Shown: positions 32,134-39,584 of the stretch, one piece after another
Layout of the letters: each line of letters opens with the position of its first letter
How positions within the stretch are numbered: position 1 is the stretch's first letter
Assembly (NCBI RefSeq): GCF_030269765.1
Contig: NZ_BSTX01000005.1
Location: 62,001-126,000 of the forward strand
DNA: 64,000 nt
Direction of reading: 5' to 3'
Origin: Actinorhabdospora filicis
GTDB taxonomy: Bacteria > Actinomycetota > Actinomycetes > Mycobacteriales > Micromonosporaceae
Made by a program: the position numbers and the translations under genes
The notes under the pieces: generated by a model
Seen by the model: only the letters and a program-made list of their open reading frames with translations
The model's database searches: none
Told to the model about the DNA's origin: nothing

Positions 32134-33531
32134 ATGCCCGACACCGCAGCCCGGATCGCGCTGGCCGCGATCGGCGATCCCGCGCAGGTTCTGACCGTCC
32201 TCGTGGGCGAGTCCAGCGTCGAAGTCCGCCTGCTGCCGCATTCGACGGTGGCGCTGCCGGAGGGCTGGCGGGAGCTGGAGCCGGACCGCTGGTGGACCGA
32301 AAGAGTTGATGACGGGACCGGCCCGCCCGCGCTGCGCCTGGGCCCGTCCGGCGAGGGCGAGGTCTACGTCCCCGAGGCCGCGTTGCCGGCGTGCCTGTCC
32401 ATCACCGGCCACGCCGCCGAGGAGCTCACCAAGGAGCTGCGCGCCCGCCTGGACGATCCGGCCGCGCTGGTCATCGGCGATCCCGACGAGGCCGTGTGGC
32501 ACTGGCGGCTGGGCGACGACGGCGTGCTGGACCTGGGCGTCCTCGGCGTGAGCGTGCGGACCGGCCACAAGCGCGCCGGGCTGGGCCGCTTCATGTCGCG
32601 CACCAAGCCCGTCCCGGTCGTGCCGGTGGAGGCGGAGTTCGAGCCGCCCGCCGAGCTGCCCGAGGAGCCCGCGAAGCCCGGCCGCTGGCGCACCGCCGTC
32701 CTGGCCTCGGTGATCGCCGTCGCCGTGGTGGCGGGCCTGTCGTGGTGGCTGACCCGGCCGTCCGACGCCGACCCGGTCAAGCCCGCCGCGGCCTCCGGGA
32801 GCTCCTCACCCGAAGGCGAGGCGCCCGGCACCGATCCCGGCGCCTCGGCCGCCCCGGGCGAGTCGCCGAAGCCGGGCCAGTCGCCGTCCCCGGGCACCTC
32901 GCCCGGCTCCAGCCCCAAGCCGCAGGACGGGAAGACGCCGGTGGAGTCGGGCAAGTACTACTCCTACTCCGGCAAGACCTACGTGACCTCCGGCGGCGCC
33001 CTGCGCCAGGTCGCCAACAAGGCCAGCCTGCTGCTGCTCACCGGCGGGCGCCCGCCCACGGCCGCGCCCCTCGACGACGCCGGTTACGCCGCGCTCCCGC
33101 ACGGCGAGCCGATCGGCATCACCGGCGCGCCCGAGCCGCCGTCCCTGAACAACGGCACCGTCCTCTACTGGAAGCACGCCAAGAACGGCAAGTACTACCA
33201 GGCCCTGAACAACGCCGCCCATGTCACCGACCTGGCCACCCTCACCGGGATCGCCAAGAAGCTCGGCCGTTCCGAACCCAACATCGCCGTCCACACCGAC
33301 GCCGAGATCATGGAGAAGGCGAACAACACCATCGACCGCACCCTCGCCTACCGCGTGGACGGCGGCAGCGTCGGCGGCCTGTTCCTCATCTCCGGCGGCA
33401 AGAAGTACCCCGTCGCCGACCTCGCCGCCGCCCAGGCCCTCGGCTACAACTCCGGCCAGATCACCTACCTGGCCGGATCCTGGCTGGACGCCTTCGGCAC
33501 CGGCCCGCAGCTGCGCACGCTCAGCGCGTGA
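32134..33531 (+). CDS. Type VII secretion-associated membrane protein (EccB/EssB-like role possible)
   Basis: 465 residues from the ATG at 32134. Residues 1-180 form a cytoplasmic domain (RIALAAIGDPAQVLTVLVGE, WHWRLGDDGVLDLGVLG). A single transmembrane helix lies at ~185-209 (LASVIAVAVVAGLSWWL), then a Pro/Ser/Gly-rich linker (~210-270), then an extracytoplasmic domain of ~190 residues (GKYYSYSGKTYVTSGGALRQ, LAAAQALGYNSGQITYLAGS). The layout, cytoplasmic domain-TM-external repeat domain, is like core T7SS membrane components, but I cannot place it in a family. Longer frames upstream would swallow the inverted repeat and are less likely. Confidence 0.7.
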   Translation: MPDTAARIALAAIGDPAQVLTVLVGESSVEVRLLPHSTVALPEGWRELEPDRWWTERVDDGTGPPALRLGPSGEGEVYVPEAALPACLSITGHAAEELTKELRARLDDPAALVIGDPDEAVWHWRLGDDGVLDLGVLGVSVRTGHKRAGLGRFMSRTKPVPVVPVEAEFEPPAELPEEPAKPGRWRTAVLASVIAVAVVAGLSWWLTRPSDADPVKPAAASGSSSPEGEAPGTDPGASAAPGESPKPGQSPSPGTSPGSSPKPQDGKTPVESGKYYSYSGKTYVTSGGALRQVANKASLLLLTGGRPPTAAPLDDAGYAALPHGEPIGITGAPEPPSLNNGTVLYWKHAKNGKYYQALNNAAHVTDLATLTGIAKKLGRSEPNIAVHTDAEIMEKANNTIDRTLAYRVDGGSVGGLFLISGGKKYPVADLAAAQALGYNSGQITYLAGSWLDAFGTGPQLRTLSA

Positions 33532-34012
33532 GGGTCCAGGCCGTCCCGTCGCCGAGGCCGGAGTCCGACCACGCCCGGGCCCGGCTCGGCCGCAGCCGCC
33601 GGACGCCGTCGCCCACCGGATCGGGCGCGAAGCGGCCGTACTTGGCGTCCCACGCGGCCACCACCAGACCGCCCAGGCGCTCGTCGAGGGTGAGGTCCTC
33701 GGCCCGGCCGGAGACGATGACGACGTCCTCGGCCGACTCCAGATGCACCGTCAGGCGCGGGTTCTCGTCGAGGTTCCGCGCCCACCGGGTGGTCGGCGGG
33801 CCGTCGAAGTAGAGCGCGCCCTCGACCCACACCCCCCACACCGGGGTCGCGTGCGGGACGCCGGACGCGCTCGCGGTGGACAGCCAGTAGTGCCGGGCCG
33901 CCGAGAGCCGTTCCTCGGCGTGCCGCCAGGGCAGCCGCTGCGCGGGATCGTCGGGGAAGCCGTAAGAGGCGGGCGCCAGCGGACGCTCGGGAACGGGATC
34001 AGAATCGAACAT
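33521..34012 (-). CDS. Pyridoxamine 5'-phosphate oxidase-like FMN-binding protein
   Basis: 163 residues with the split-barrel pattern HYWLSTASASGVPHATPVWG, ALYFDGPPTTRWARNL and VHLESAEDVVIVSGRAED typical of the general-stress/F420 or FMN-binding pyridoxamine-oxidase-like superfamily. The substrate is not predictable. I use the ATG at 34012. It overlaps the T7SS-associated gene tail to tail by 11 bases. Confidence 0.85.
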   Translation of the reverse strand: MFDSDPVPERPLAPASYGFPDDPAQRLPWRHAEERLSAARHYWLSTASASGVPHATPVWGVWVEGALYFDGPPTTRWARNLDENPRLTVHLESAEDVVIVSGRAEDLTLDERLGGLVVAAWDAKYGRFAPDPVGDGVRRLRPSRARAWSDSGLGDGTAWTLTR

Positions 34013-34051
34013 GGGTTCGATCCAAGCGGACCGAAACCCGCCGCGCAAGCA

Positions 34052-34141
34052 TCAACGCCGCTTGCGCAGCCACATCCCCAGCATCCAGGCCGCCAGGATC
34101 ATCAAGGTCAGGCAGCCGATGGCCTTAAGAAACACCGTCAC
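34052..34141 (-). CDS. Tiny membrane protein (29 residues)
   Basis: A GTG-initiated frame encoding one hydrophobic helix (FLKAIGCLTLMILAAWMLGM) with a basic end WLRKRR and a stop at 34052-34054. It overlaps the end of the SGNH hydrolase gene by 17 bases. GGAG sits just upstream, giving better spacing to the second GTG at 34135. Helix plus positive end suggests a real membrane micropeptide, but evidence is limited. Confidence 0.35.
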   Translation of the reverse strand: MTVFLKAIGCLTLMILAAWMLGMWLRKRR

Positions 34142-34898
34142 TCCAGGGTCGAAGTTCGGGCCGCTTGGCCGCCACCTCGTCCCCGGACGATTCGCGCACC
34201 AGCCGCCGCTTGATCCAGGGTGCCAGGTGCACCTTCGCCCAGGCCGCGTCGGACCGCCGCGAGGCGAACCAGCCGGGCGGCGGGACCGGGTCCATCGGCT
34301 TGATCCACGACGGCTCGGGGTCGATGCCCAGGGCCTGCTGGACGAGCGCGGCCACCCGCTGATGACCGAGCTCCGACAGGTGCAGCCGGTCCACGCTCCA
34401 CATGCGACGGTCGTGGAAGGCCGGGTCGGGCCACAGGTCCACCAGGATCGCGTCGTGCCGCTCGGCCACCCGCCGGATCGCGTCGTTCAGGATCCGCACC
34501 CGCGGGCCCAGGAACCGCCGCGCGGGCAGCGAATGCGTCACGTCGGCGGCGGTGATCAGCACGACCGTCGAGGACATCGCCGACAGCATCCGCACCACCT
34601 CGTGCAGCCGCGAGCCCAAGGTGTGCGGGTTGAAGTTCGGCCGCAGCGCGTCATTGCCGCCACCGGCGAAAGACACCAGCTCCGGCGCGGCCCGCAGCGC
34701 CACCGGCACCTGCTCGTCCACGATCTCGTCGAAGAGCTTCCCGCGCACCGCCAGGTTCGCGTACCGGAAGTCCGGATCGGCCGCCGCCATGCTTTCTGCG
34801 AGCAGGTCCGCCCAGCCGCGGTAAGTGCCGTCCGGCAAGGCGTCGTCCATGCCCTCGGTGAAGCTGTCACCGATCGCCAAGAAGCTCTTCCAACGCAT
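34125..34898 (-). CDS. SGNH/GDSL-family hydrolase
   Basis: 257 residues. Block I AIGDSFTEG holds the nucleophilic Ser, GGGND is block III, and DRLHLSELGH contains the catalytic Asp-x-x-His. No signal peptide, so probably a cytoplasmic esterase/lipase. ATG at 34898 has GAGGAGG at the correct distance; the ATG at 34904 is too close to it. The long N-terminal extension seen in the open frame is not conserved-looking. Confidence 0.9.
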   Translation of the reverse strand: MRWKSFLAIGDSFTEGMDDALPDGTYRGWADLLAESMAAADPDFRYANLAVRGKLFDEIVDEQVPVALRAAPELVSFAGGGNDALRPNFNPHTLGSRLHEVVRMLSAMSSTVVLITAADVTHSLPARRFLGPRVRILNDAIRRVAERHDAILVDLWPDPAFHDRRMWSVDRLHLSELGHQRVAALVQQALGIDPEPSWIKPMDPVPPPGWFASRRSDAAWAKVHLAPWIKRRLVRESSGDEVAAKRPELRPWSDGVS

Positions 34899-35048
34899 CG
34901 ACATCCTCCTCACCGCGCCACAGGACGGACCAGTCTTGCACTCGCCGAAACGGGCCGCCACGGGCTCGGCCCATGAGTGACGCGGGCTTCCTCGCCGGGG
35001 CCTGGCATCATGTGAACAAGACCTCACCCCTTACCCCGGAGGACGGCT

Positions 35049-35672
35049 ATGTACGAGGGCTGGCCCGAAGAGGCCTCGGTGACCCATTTCCTCGGAAAAC
35101 CGAAGCGGCCCACGCGCATCGCCGTCGCGGCGATCGCGTTCCTCGCGGCGGGAGTGCTGAACCTCGTCGTCGGCGGCATGCAGAAGGTCGCGGGCGAGGC
35201 GGGACCCGGTAACTTCCTGCTCAAGCCATTCGACAAGATGACCGCCACGCCCGGCCTCATCGTCGGCGGCGTGACCCTGGTCTGGCTGGGCGTCATGGCG
35301 TTCTTCGTGTTCAAGGGGACGCCGTGGTCGCTGAAGCCGGCCCGCTGGACGGCGCTGGCGGGCGTCGTCGCGTGCGGCCTCTTCGGCTCCCTGGCGCTGC
35401 CGGGCGTGACCACCGCGGTGAAGTCGGAGGGCCTGCTCGGCTTCTACTCCGGCCTGTCGCTGCTGGACACCGCCGCCTACGCCATCGCCGGGATCGCGCT
35501 CCTGGGCGCCTCGGCGCGCGACTTCTTCCGCAAGCCGGAGGACCGTCCGCACGCCCCGCAGGTGCCGCAGCAGGTCCGTCCCCAGGACGCCTCGCTGCCG
35601 TCGATGGAGCCGCCGCGCTACGACCCGCCGCCCTTCGAGCCGCCGCAGTTCAAGAACCTCAATGACAGGTGA
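35049..35672 (+). CDS. Four-helix membrane protein, hypothetical
   Basis: 207 residues with hydrophobic segments (IAVAAIAFLAAGVLNLVVGG, IVGGVTLVWLGVMAFFVF, ALAGVVACGLFGSLAL, AAYAIAGIALLGA) and a Pro-rich cytoplasmic tail ending PPFEPPQFKNLNDR. The ATG follows CCGGAGGACGGCT. No known family; the proline-rich tail is common in actinobacterial envelope proteins. Confidence 0.7.
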   Translation: MYEGWPEEASVTHFLGKPKRPTRIAVAAIAFLAAGVLNLVVGGMQKVAGEAGPGNFLLKPFDKMTATPGLIVGGVTLVWLGVMAFFVFKGTPWSLKPARWTALAGVVACGLFGSLALPGVTTAVKSEGLLGFYSGLSLLDTAAYAIAGIALLGASARDFFRKPEDRPHAPQVPQQVRPQDASLPSMEPPRYDPPPFEPPQFKNLNDR

Positions 35673-35760
35673 GGACTAAAGACCCTCGCGGTACCACCCG
35701 GTAGCCCTGAGTCTGGGGGCAGCACCGGTGGTGGTCAGCCCGCATCATCGTGCGACGAAC

Positions 35761-35786
35761 GGCCGGCGGTACTCCCACCGCCGGCC
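35761..35786. terminator. Hairpin between convergent genes
   Basis: Perfect 10-bp stem GGCCGGCGGT/ACCGCCGGCC with loop ACTCCC, located between the membrane protein and the convergent marR gene; likely a bidirectional terminator. Confidence 0.65.
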
Positions 35787-35834
35787 GCTGCCTTTCCGGC
35801 CGTCGGCCTCACCGCCGGCCGCTGTATTACCGGG

Positions 35835-36266
35835 TCACCCCACCGCGCGCAGCGCCTTCACCAGGCCGGCGTCCTCGGCGTCCAGCGCCTCGCCCAGCAC
35901 CGATTCGTAGGTGCCGCGCGCGTCCTCATACCGCTTGCGCCCGGCCTCGGTGAGCACCGCGTAGACCCCCCGCCGGTCGTCGGCGCACAGGTCGCGGACG
36001 GTCAGCCCGGCGGTCTCCAGCCGCCCGGCCAGGCGCGTGACCGAGGACTGGTTGAGGCCCAGTCCGTCGGCCAGTTCCTGCATCCGCAGCTCCGACTTGG
36101 GGTTGGCGGCCAGGTCGCCGAGGGCCCGGTACTCCGACAGGCCCAGGCCGTGGCCGCGCTGGAGCGCGGTGGACAGCTTCTGCTCGACGCGGGCGTGCAG
36201 CGCGGTGACGCGGCGCCACAGGTGGTCGTCGCGGAACCCCTTGGCGCGGGGCGTGTCGTCCGTCAT
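35835..36266 (-). CDS. MarR family regulator
   Basis: 143 residues with the winged-helix core LRMQELADGLGLNQSSVTRL and wing ADDRRGVYAVLTEAGRKRYE. It is divergent from two SMR efflux genes, with palindromic sites in between, so it most likely represses the efflux pair and itself until a cationic or aromatic ligand binds. Confidence 0.92.
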   Translation of the reverse strand: MTDDTPRAKGFRDDHLWRRVTALHARVEQKLSTALQRGHGLGLSEYRALGDLAANPKSELRMQELADGLGLNQSSVTRLAGRLETAGLTVRDLCADDRRGVYAVLTEAGRKRYEDARGTYESVLGEALDAEDAGLVKALRAVG

Positions 36267-36304
36267 AGCAGCCTCCTCGGATCTCGGCTTGACGCCAGCT
36301 TACT

Positions 36305-36342
36305 TGTACGTACATACTTTCATCAACAAGTTGCATGTACAT
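36305..36342. promoter_or_regulatory. MarR operator region
   Basis: The perfect palindrome TGTACGTACA (36305-36314), an imperfect CAACAAGTTG (36324-36333) and ATGTACAT (36335-36342) lie in the 92-base gap between the divergent marR and SMR genes. They are AT-richer than the surroundings, as expected for overlapping promoters and operators. Confidence 0.6.
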
Positions 36343-36358
36343 CTAAGGAGTCATCGTC

Positions 36359-36742
36359 ATGGCATGGCTGTACCTGGGCATCGCGGCGATCTTCGAGGTC
36401 GTGTTCGCGCTGGCCACCGAGGCGACGCACGGCTTCACCCGGCTCGGTCCCTCGCTGCTGACCGCGGCCGCCGCGGCGGGCGGGATCTTCTTCCTGTCCC
36501 TGGCCCTCAAGACCCTCGACGTGGGCGTCGGCTACACGATCTGGACCGGCGTCGGCTCGGTCGGGACCGTCATCTTCGCCACGATCATCTTCGACGAGTC
36601 CCTGACCGCGTGGAAGGTCCTCGCCTTCGTCCTGATCATCGCCGGAGTCCTGGGACTGAAGCTGTCCGGACGCGCCAAGAAGACCGCCGCGCCCGTCACG
36701 GCCGAGGTCACCGAGAAGACCGCCGAACCCGTCACCGTCTGA
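36359..36742 (+). CDS. Small multidrug resistance (SMR) transporter subunit A
   Basis: 127 residues, four helices. The conserved membrane Glu is in AIFEVVFALATEA (Glu13) and the dimer motif is VGYTIWTGVGSVGTV. The C-terminus is extended by ~22 charged residues (GRAKKTAAPVTAEVTEKTAE). AAGGAG precedes the ATG. It pairs with a second SMR gene 29 bases downstream; paired SMRs usually form antiparallel heterodimers exporting cations or guanidinium-like compounds. Confidence 0.92.
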   Translation: MAWLYLGIAAIFEVVFALATEATHGFTRLGPSLLTAAAAAGGIFFLSLALKTLDVGVGYTIWTGVGSVGTVIFATIIFDESLTAWKVLAFVLIIAGVLGLKLSGRAKKTAAPVTAEVTEKTAEPVTV

Positions 36743-36771
36743 CCCCTTCCCACCCCCTCAGGAGCCCCCCA

Positions 36772-37086
36772 ATGTCCTGGTTCTACCTCGCCATCGCCGT
36801 CGTCTTCGAGATCGCCTTCGCCCTGGGCACCAACGCCACCAAGGGATTCACCCGCCTGTGGCCCTCGGTGTTCACCCTCCTGGCCGCCGCCGGTGGCATC
36901 TTCACCCTCAGCCTGGCCCTCAAGGGGCTCGACGTCGGCGTCGGTTACACCATCTGGACCGGCATCGGCTCGATCGGCACCGTCCTGCTGGGCGCGCTGA
37001 TCTACAAGGAGAAGCTGACCGGCGGCAAGATCGTGTCGTTCCTGGCGATCATCGGCGGAGTGATCCTCCTGCGGGTCGCCGCCTAG
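36772..37086 (+). CDS. Small multidrug resistance (SMR) transporter subunit B
   Basis: 104 residues, standard SMR length, with VVFEIAFALGTNA (conserved Glu13) and VGYTIWTGIGSIGTVLLG. Starts at 36772 behind CAGGAGCCCCCCA. The two SMRs share most residues but differ in loop charge, consistent with fixed opposite orientations in a heterodimer (family knowledge). Its end is 12 bases from the convergent kinase gene. Confidence 0.93.
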   Translation: MSWFYLAIAVVFEIAFALGTNATKGFTRLWPSVFTLLAAAGGIFTLSLALKGLDVGVGYTIWTGIGSIGTVLLGALIYKEKLTGGKIVSFLAIIGGVILLRVAA

Positions 37087-37098
37087 ACCACGGTCCGC

Positions 37099-38703
37099 TC
37101 ACAGGAGTGGGACCTGCCACGTCACCCGTGTCCCCCGCGGTTCGGCCGCCTCCACGCGGAACATGCCCCCCAGTTTGCGGGCGCGTTCGGCGAGGTTGAG
37201 CAGGCCGCCGCGGGGACGGGCGTGTCCGAGGCCCGAACCGTCATCGCGCACCACCAGCTCCACCGACTCGCCGTCGGCCACCACGGCGATCTCCACTTCG
37301 GACGCCCGGGCGTGCCTGGTCACATTGGACAGCAGCTCCCGCAGCGCCGCCAGCAGCTCCGGCCGGACCGTCGCCGGCACCGCCGCGTCCACCGGCCCGG
37401 CCAGCGTCACCGTCGGCCGGAAGCCCAGCCCGTCGCAGGCGGCCTCGACGGCGGTGTGGACGCCCAGCCGCAGATCCCCGAAACCGCCGCCGTGCAGGGC
37501 GTAGATGCTGGCGCGGATGTCGCGGATGGTGGCGTCCAGGCTGTCCACCGCCGAGTTGACCCGGTCGACGACGGCGATGTCACGCGTCAGGTGCACCACG
37601 TTCTGCAGGTGCAGGCCGGTGGCGAACAACCGCTGGATCACCACGTCGTGCAGGTCACGGGCGATGCGGTCGCGGTCTTCCAGGACGGCCAGCTGCGCCC
37701 GGTCCTGCTGCGCCCGCGCGCGGTCCAGCGCCAGCGCCGCCTGCCCCGCGAAGGCCTCCAGGAGGCCGATCTCGGCCGAGGAGTAGGTCGCGTCGGTGAT
37801 CACGATGAGCGCGCCGTAGGCGGTCTCGCTGGTGGACAACGGGACCAGCAGCGCCGGTCCCGACTCGAAGGGCGTCGGCCACGCGCACACGGTGGCCAGA
37901 TCCGCGACCTGGGCGGGCATGCGGCGGGTGATGACCATGCCCAGGGCGTCCTCGGTGAGCGGGACGCGGTCCCCGACGATCGGCAGCTCGCCCGATCCGG
38001 TGTCGGCGACCTCGACCACGACCTGGCTCATGTCGTCCGGATCGCGCACCACCACCAGCGCCAGGGCCGCGCGGCTCGTCTCCCGGGCGCGCTGGGCGAC
38101 CAGCCGCAGCGCCGCGCGCCGGTCCACCGCGCCCAGCAGCAGGTCGGTGATCTCGGCGGCGGCCTCCAGCCAGCACAGCCGGCGGCGGCTGATGTCGTAG
38201 AGCCGGGCGTTCTCGATGGCGATCCCGGCGGCGGTGGCGAGGGTGCCGACGACCCGCACGTCGTCCTCGCTGAAGTCGGTGTCATTGGCCAGCCTCAGCG
38301 TGCCGAACGCGCGCTCCCGGACACTGACGGGCACCTCCAGCCGCCCACCGGTGCCCCTGCCGCCGCGCCCGGTGTCCTGGCCGCAGGTGTGCACCGCCGC
38401 GACCGTCCCGTCCGGCCCGTCGACGGTGAGACTGCCGAAACCGGCGTCCACGAGCTTGCAGGCGGAGGTGACGATGCGGTCGAGCATCGCGGGGAGTTCG
38501 AGGTCGGCGCCGACGGCGACCACGGCGTCCAGGAGACCCGAGAGCCGCTCTCTGCCGTAGGTGACCTCACGGACGCGCCGCAGTAACTCCTCCAGCAGCA
38601 CGTCGAGGGAAAGCGCAGCCGCGTCCACGGTCTCGATGTTACGGAGAATGAAGGCCTTGTGCCACCTGCGTGATCGGGAGGATACTCTCCGGGCTTGGTC
38701 CAC
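37099..38703 (-). CDS. GAF-domain sensor histidine kinase (NarL-type, DevS/DosS-like)
   Basis: 534 residues: two GAF domains (~60-180 and ~200-345), a HisKA_3 dimerisation helix with phospho-acceptor His in RIARDLHDVVIQRLFATGLH, and a C-terminal HATPase with VVRDDGSGLGHARPRGGLLN. No transmembrane segments. This is the layout of DevS/DosS redox and gas sensors, but heme ligands cannot be proved here. No response regulator is adjacent; a DevR-like one lies at 53497-54156. The start (GTG 38703) is not firm. Confidence 0.9.
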   Translation of the reverse strand: MDQARRVSSRSRRWHKAFILRNIETVDAAALSLDVLLEELLRRVREVTYGRERLSGLLDAVVAVGADLELPAMLDRIVTSACKLVDAGFGSLTVDGPDGTVAAVHTCGQDTGRGGRGTGGRLEVPVSVRERAFGTLRLANDTDFSEDDVRVVGTLATAAGIAIENARLYDISRRRLCWLEAAAEITDLLLGAVDRRAALRLVAQRARETSRAALALVVVRDPDDMSQVVVEVADTGSGELPIVGDRVPLTEDALGMVITRRMPAQVADLATVCAWPTPFESGPALLVPLSTSETAYGALIVITDATYSSAEIGLLEAFAGQAALALDRARAQQDRAQLAVLEDRDRIARDLHDVVIQRLFATGLHLQNVVHLTRDIAVVDRVNSAVDSLDATIRDIRASIYALHGGGFGDLRLGVHTAVEAACDGLGFRPTVTLAGPVDAAVPATVRPELLAALRELLSNVTRHARASEVEIAVVADGESVELVVRDDGSGLGHARPRGGLLNLAERARKLGGMFRVEAAEPRGTRVTWQVPLL

Positions 38704-38866
38704 TCAAGACATTCGGGCCGGGGGGACCGGACGAAAGTACCTCCCGGCTGCACTGTTAACAGGGGATGCTTTTGAGCAGAGACAAGGCAAGAGTCTCCGC
38801 GATCTTTGCCCACTCGCACGCCCTCGGCCGAGGGCGTTCCGTGCCCGTCTATGGCGTGGACGCGGA

Positions 38867-38907
38867 GGTGTGGTCCCTCTACCGTGCCGGGGTAGAGGGG
38901 CCACACC
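38867..38907. terminator. Strong hairpin upstream of the HINT gene
   Basis: A 17-bp stem (GGTGTGGTCCCTCTACC at 38867-38883 with 38891-38907, one G-U pair) and a 7-base loop, followed by GCTTTCTGGGTCCTTTC. It lies between the divergent kinase and HINT genes, where no upstream gene needs terminating, so it may be an attenuator in the HINT leader or the end of a small RNA. Confidence 0.6.
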
Positions 38908-38977
38908 GCTTTCTGGGTCCTTTCTATCGCACCTCCCTGGTTTTCGCGCCGGAACGCCCGTCCGCCAGAGTGCGGGT

Positions 38978-39418
38978 ATGTGCTTCACCCTCTCCACGAC
39001 CGTGCAGACCCCCTCGGGCACGGCACCCCTGCGGGCCCTCGCCGTCGGCGACACCGTCATCGGCTACGACCCCTGGCGCGGAACGCACGGACCGCAGGCG
39101 GTGCGCACGGTCGTGGACCGGACGGTGACCCGGCTGGTCACGCTGGAACTGGCCGGGCGCACGGTGTCCGTCTCACTGGAGCACCCCTTCTGGACGGTCT
39201 CCGACGGCTTCGTGGCCGCCCGCTGGCTCGCCGCCGGATCGGTGCTGCTCACCTCCGACGGCGAGGCCGTCGCGGTGACCTCGGCGGTGGCCTCCCGCGG
39301 GCGATTTCGCGTCCGGAACCTCACCGTGGCCGGGACCGCGACCTTTTTCGCGGGCGTACCGGGGGTTTTGGTACACAACACACCGTTTTTCGGGGGAACA
39401 TCGGGGGATGGGGGATGA
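38978..39418 (+). CDS. Stand-alone HINT (hedgehog/intein-like) autoprocessing domain
   Basis: 146 residues forming only a HINT domain. The splicing-type Cys is residue 2 (MCFTLSTTVQTPSG), followed by LRALAVGDTVIGYDP, and the C-terminal strand ends GVPGVLVHNT with the conserved His-Asn. In polymorphic toxins this pretoxin-HINT releases a C-terminal toxin. Here only about 10 residues (PFFGGTSGDGG) follow, and there is no N-terminal export module. Its stop overlaps a downstream zinc-ribbon gene by 11 bases. Confidence 0.8.
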   Translation: MCFTLSTTVQTPSGTAPLRALAVGDTVIGYDPWRGTHGPQAVRTVVDRTVTRLVTLELAGRTVSVSLEHPFWTVSDGFVAARWLAAGSVLLTSDGEAVAVTSAVASRGRFRVRNLTVAGTATFFAGVPGVLVHNTPFFGGTSGDGG

Positions 39419-39584
39419 CGTTGTTTGCCCGGCCTGCGGCGGGCACATGGAGAAGGCCGGTGCGGTGCACCGGAAACCGCAGCGGGTGAAGAGCCCGATG
39501 GGGGAACGCGTCGTGCAGGGACCGCTGGTGCAGACCTGGGTCTGCTCCTGCGGGGAGAGGGAAGACCGCGTGGTGGGAGGCTAG
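39408..39584 (+). CDS. Small zinc-ribbon protein
   Basis: 58 residues: MGDDVVCPACGGHMEKAGAV at the start and TWVCSCGERE near the end give a CxxC...CxC metal knuckle pair typical of a zinc ribbon. It overlaps the HINT gene by 11 bases, so it is coupled to it, and its stop overlaps the convergent nucleotidyltransferase by 4 bases. It may bind the HINT protein or nucleic acid; function unknown. Confidence 0.65.
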   Translation: MGDDVVCPACGGHMEKAGAVHRKPQRVKSPMGERVVQGPLVQTWVCSCGEREDRVVGG

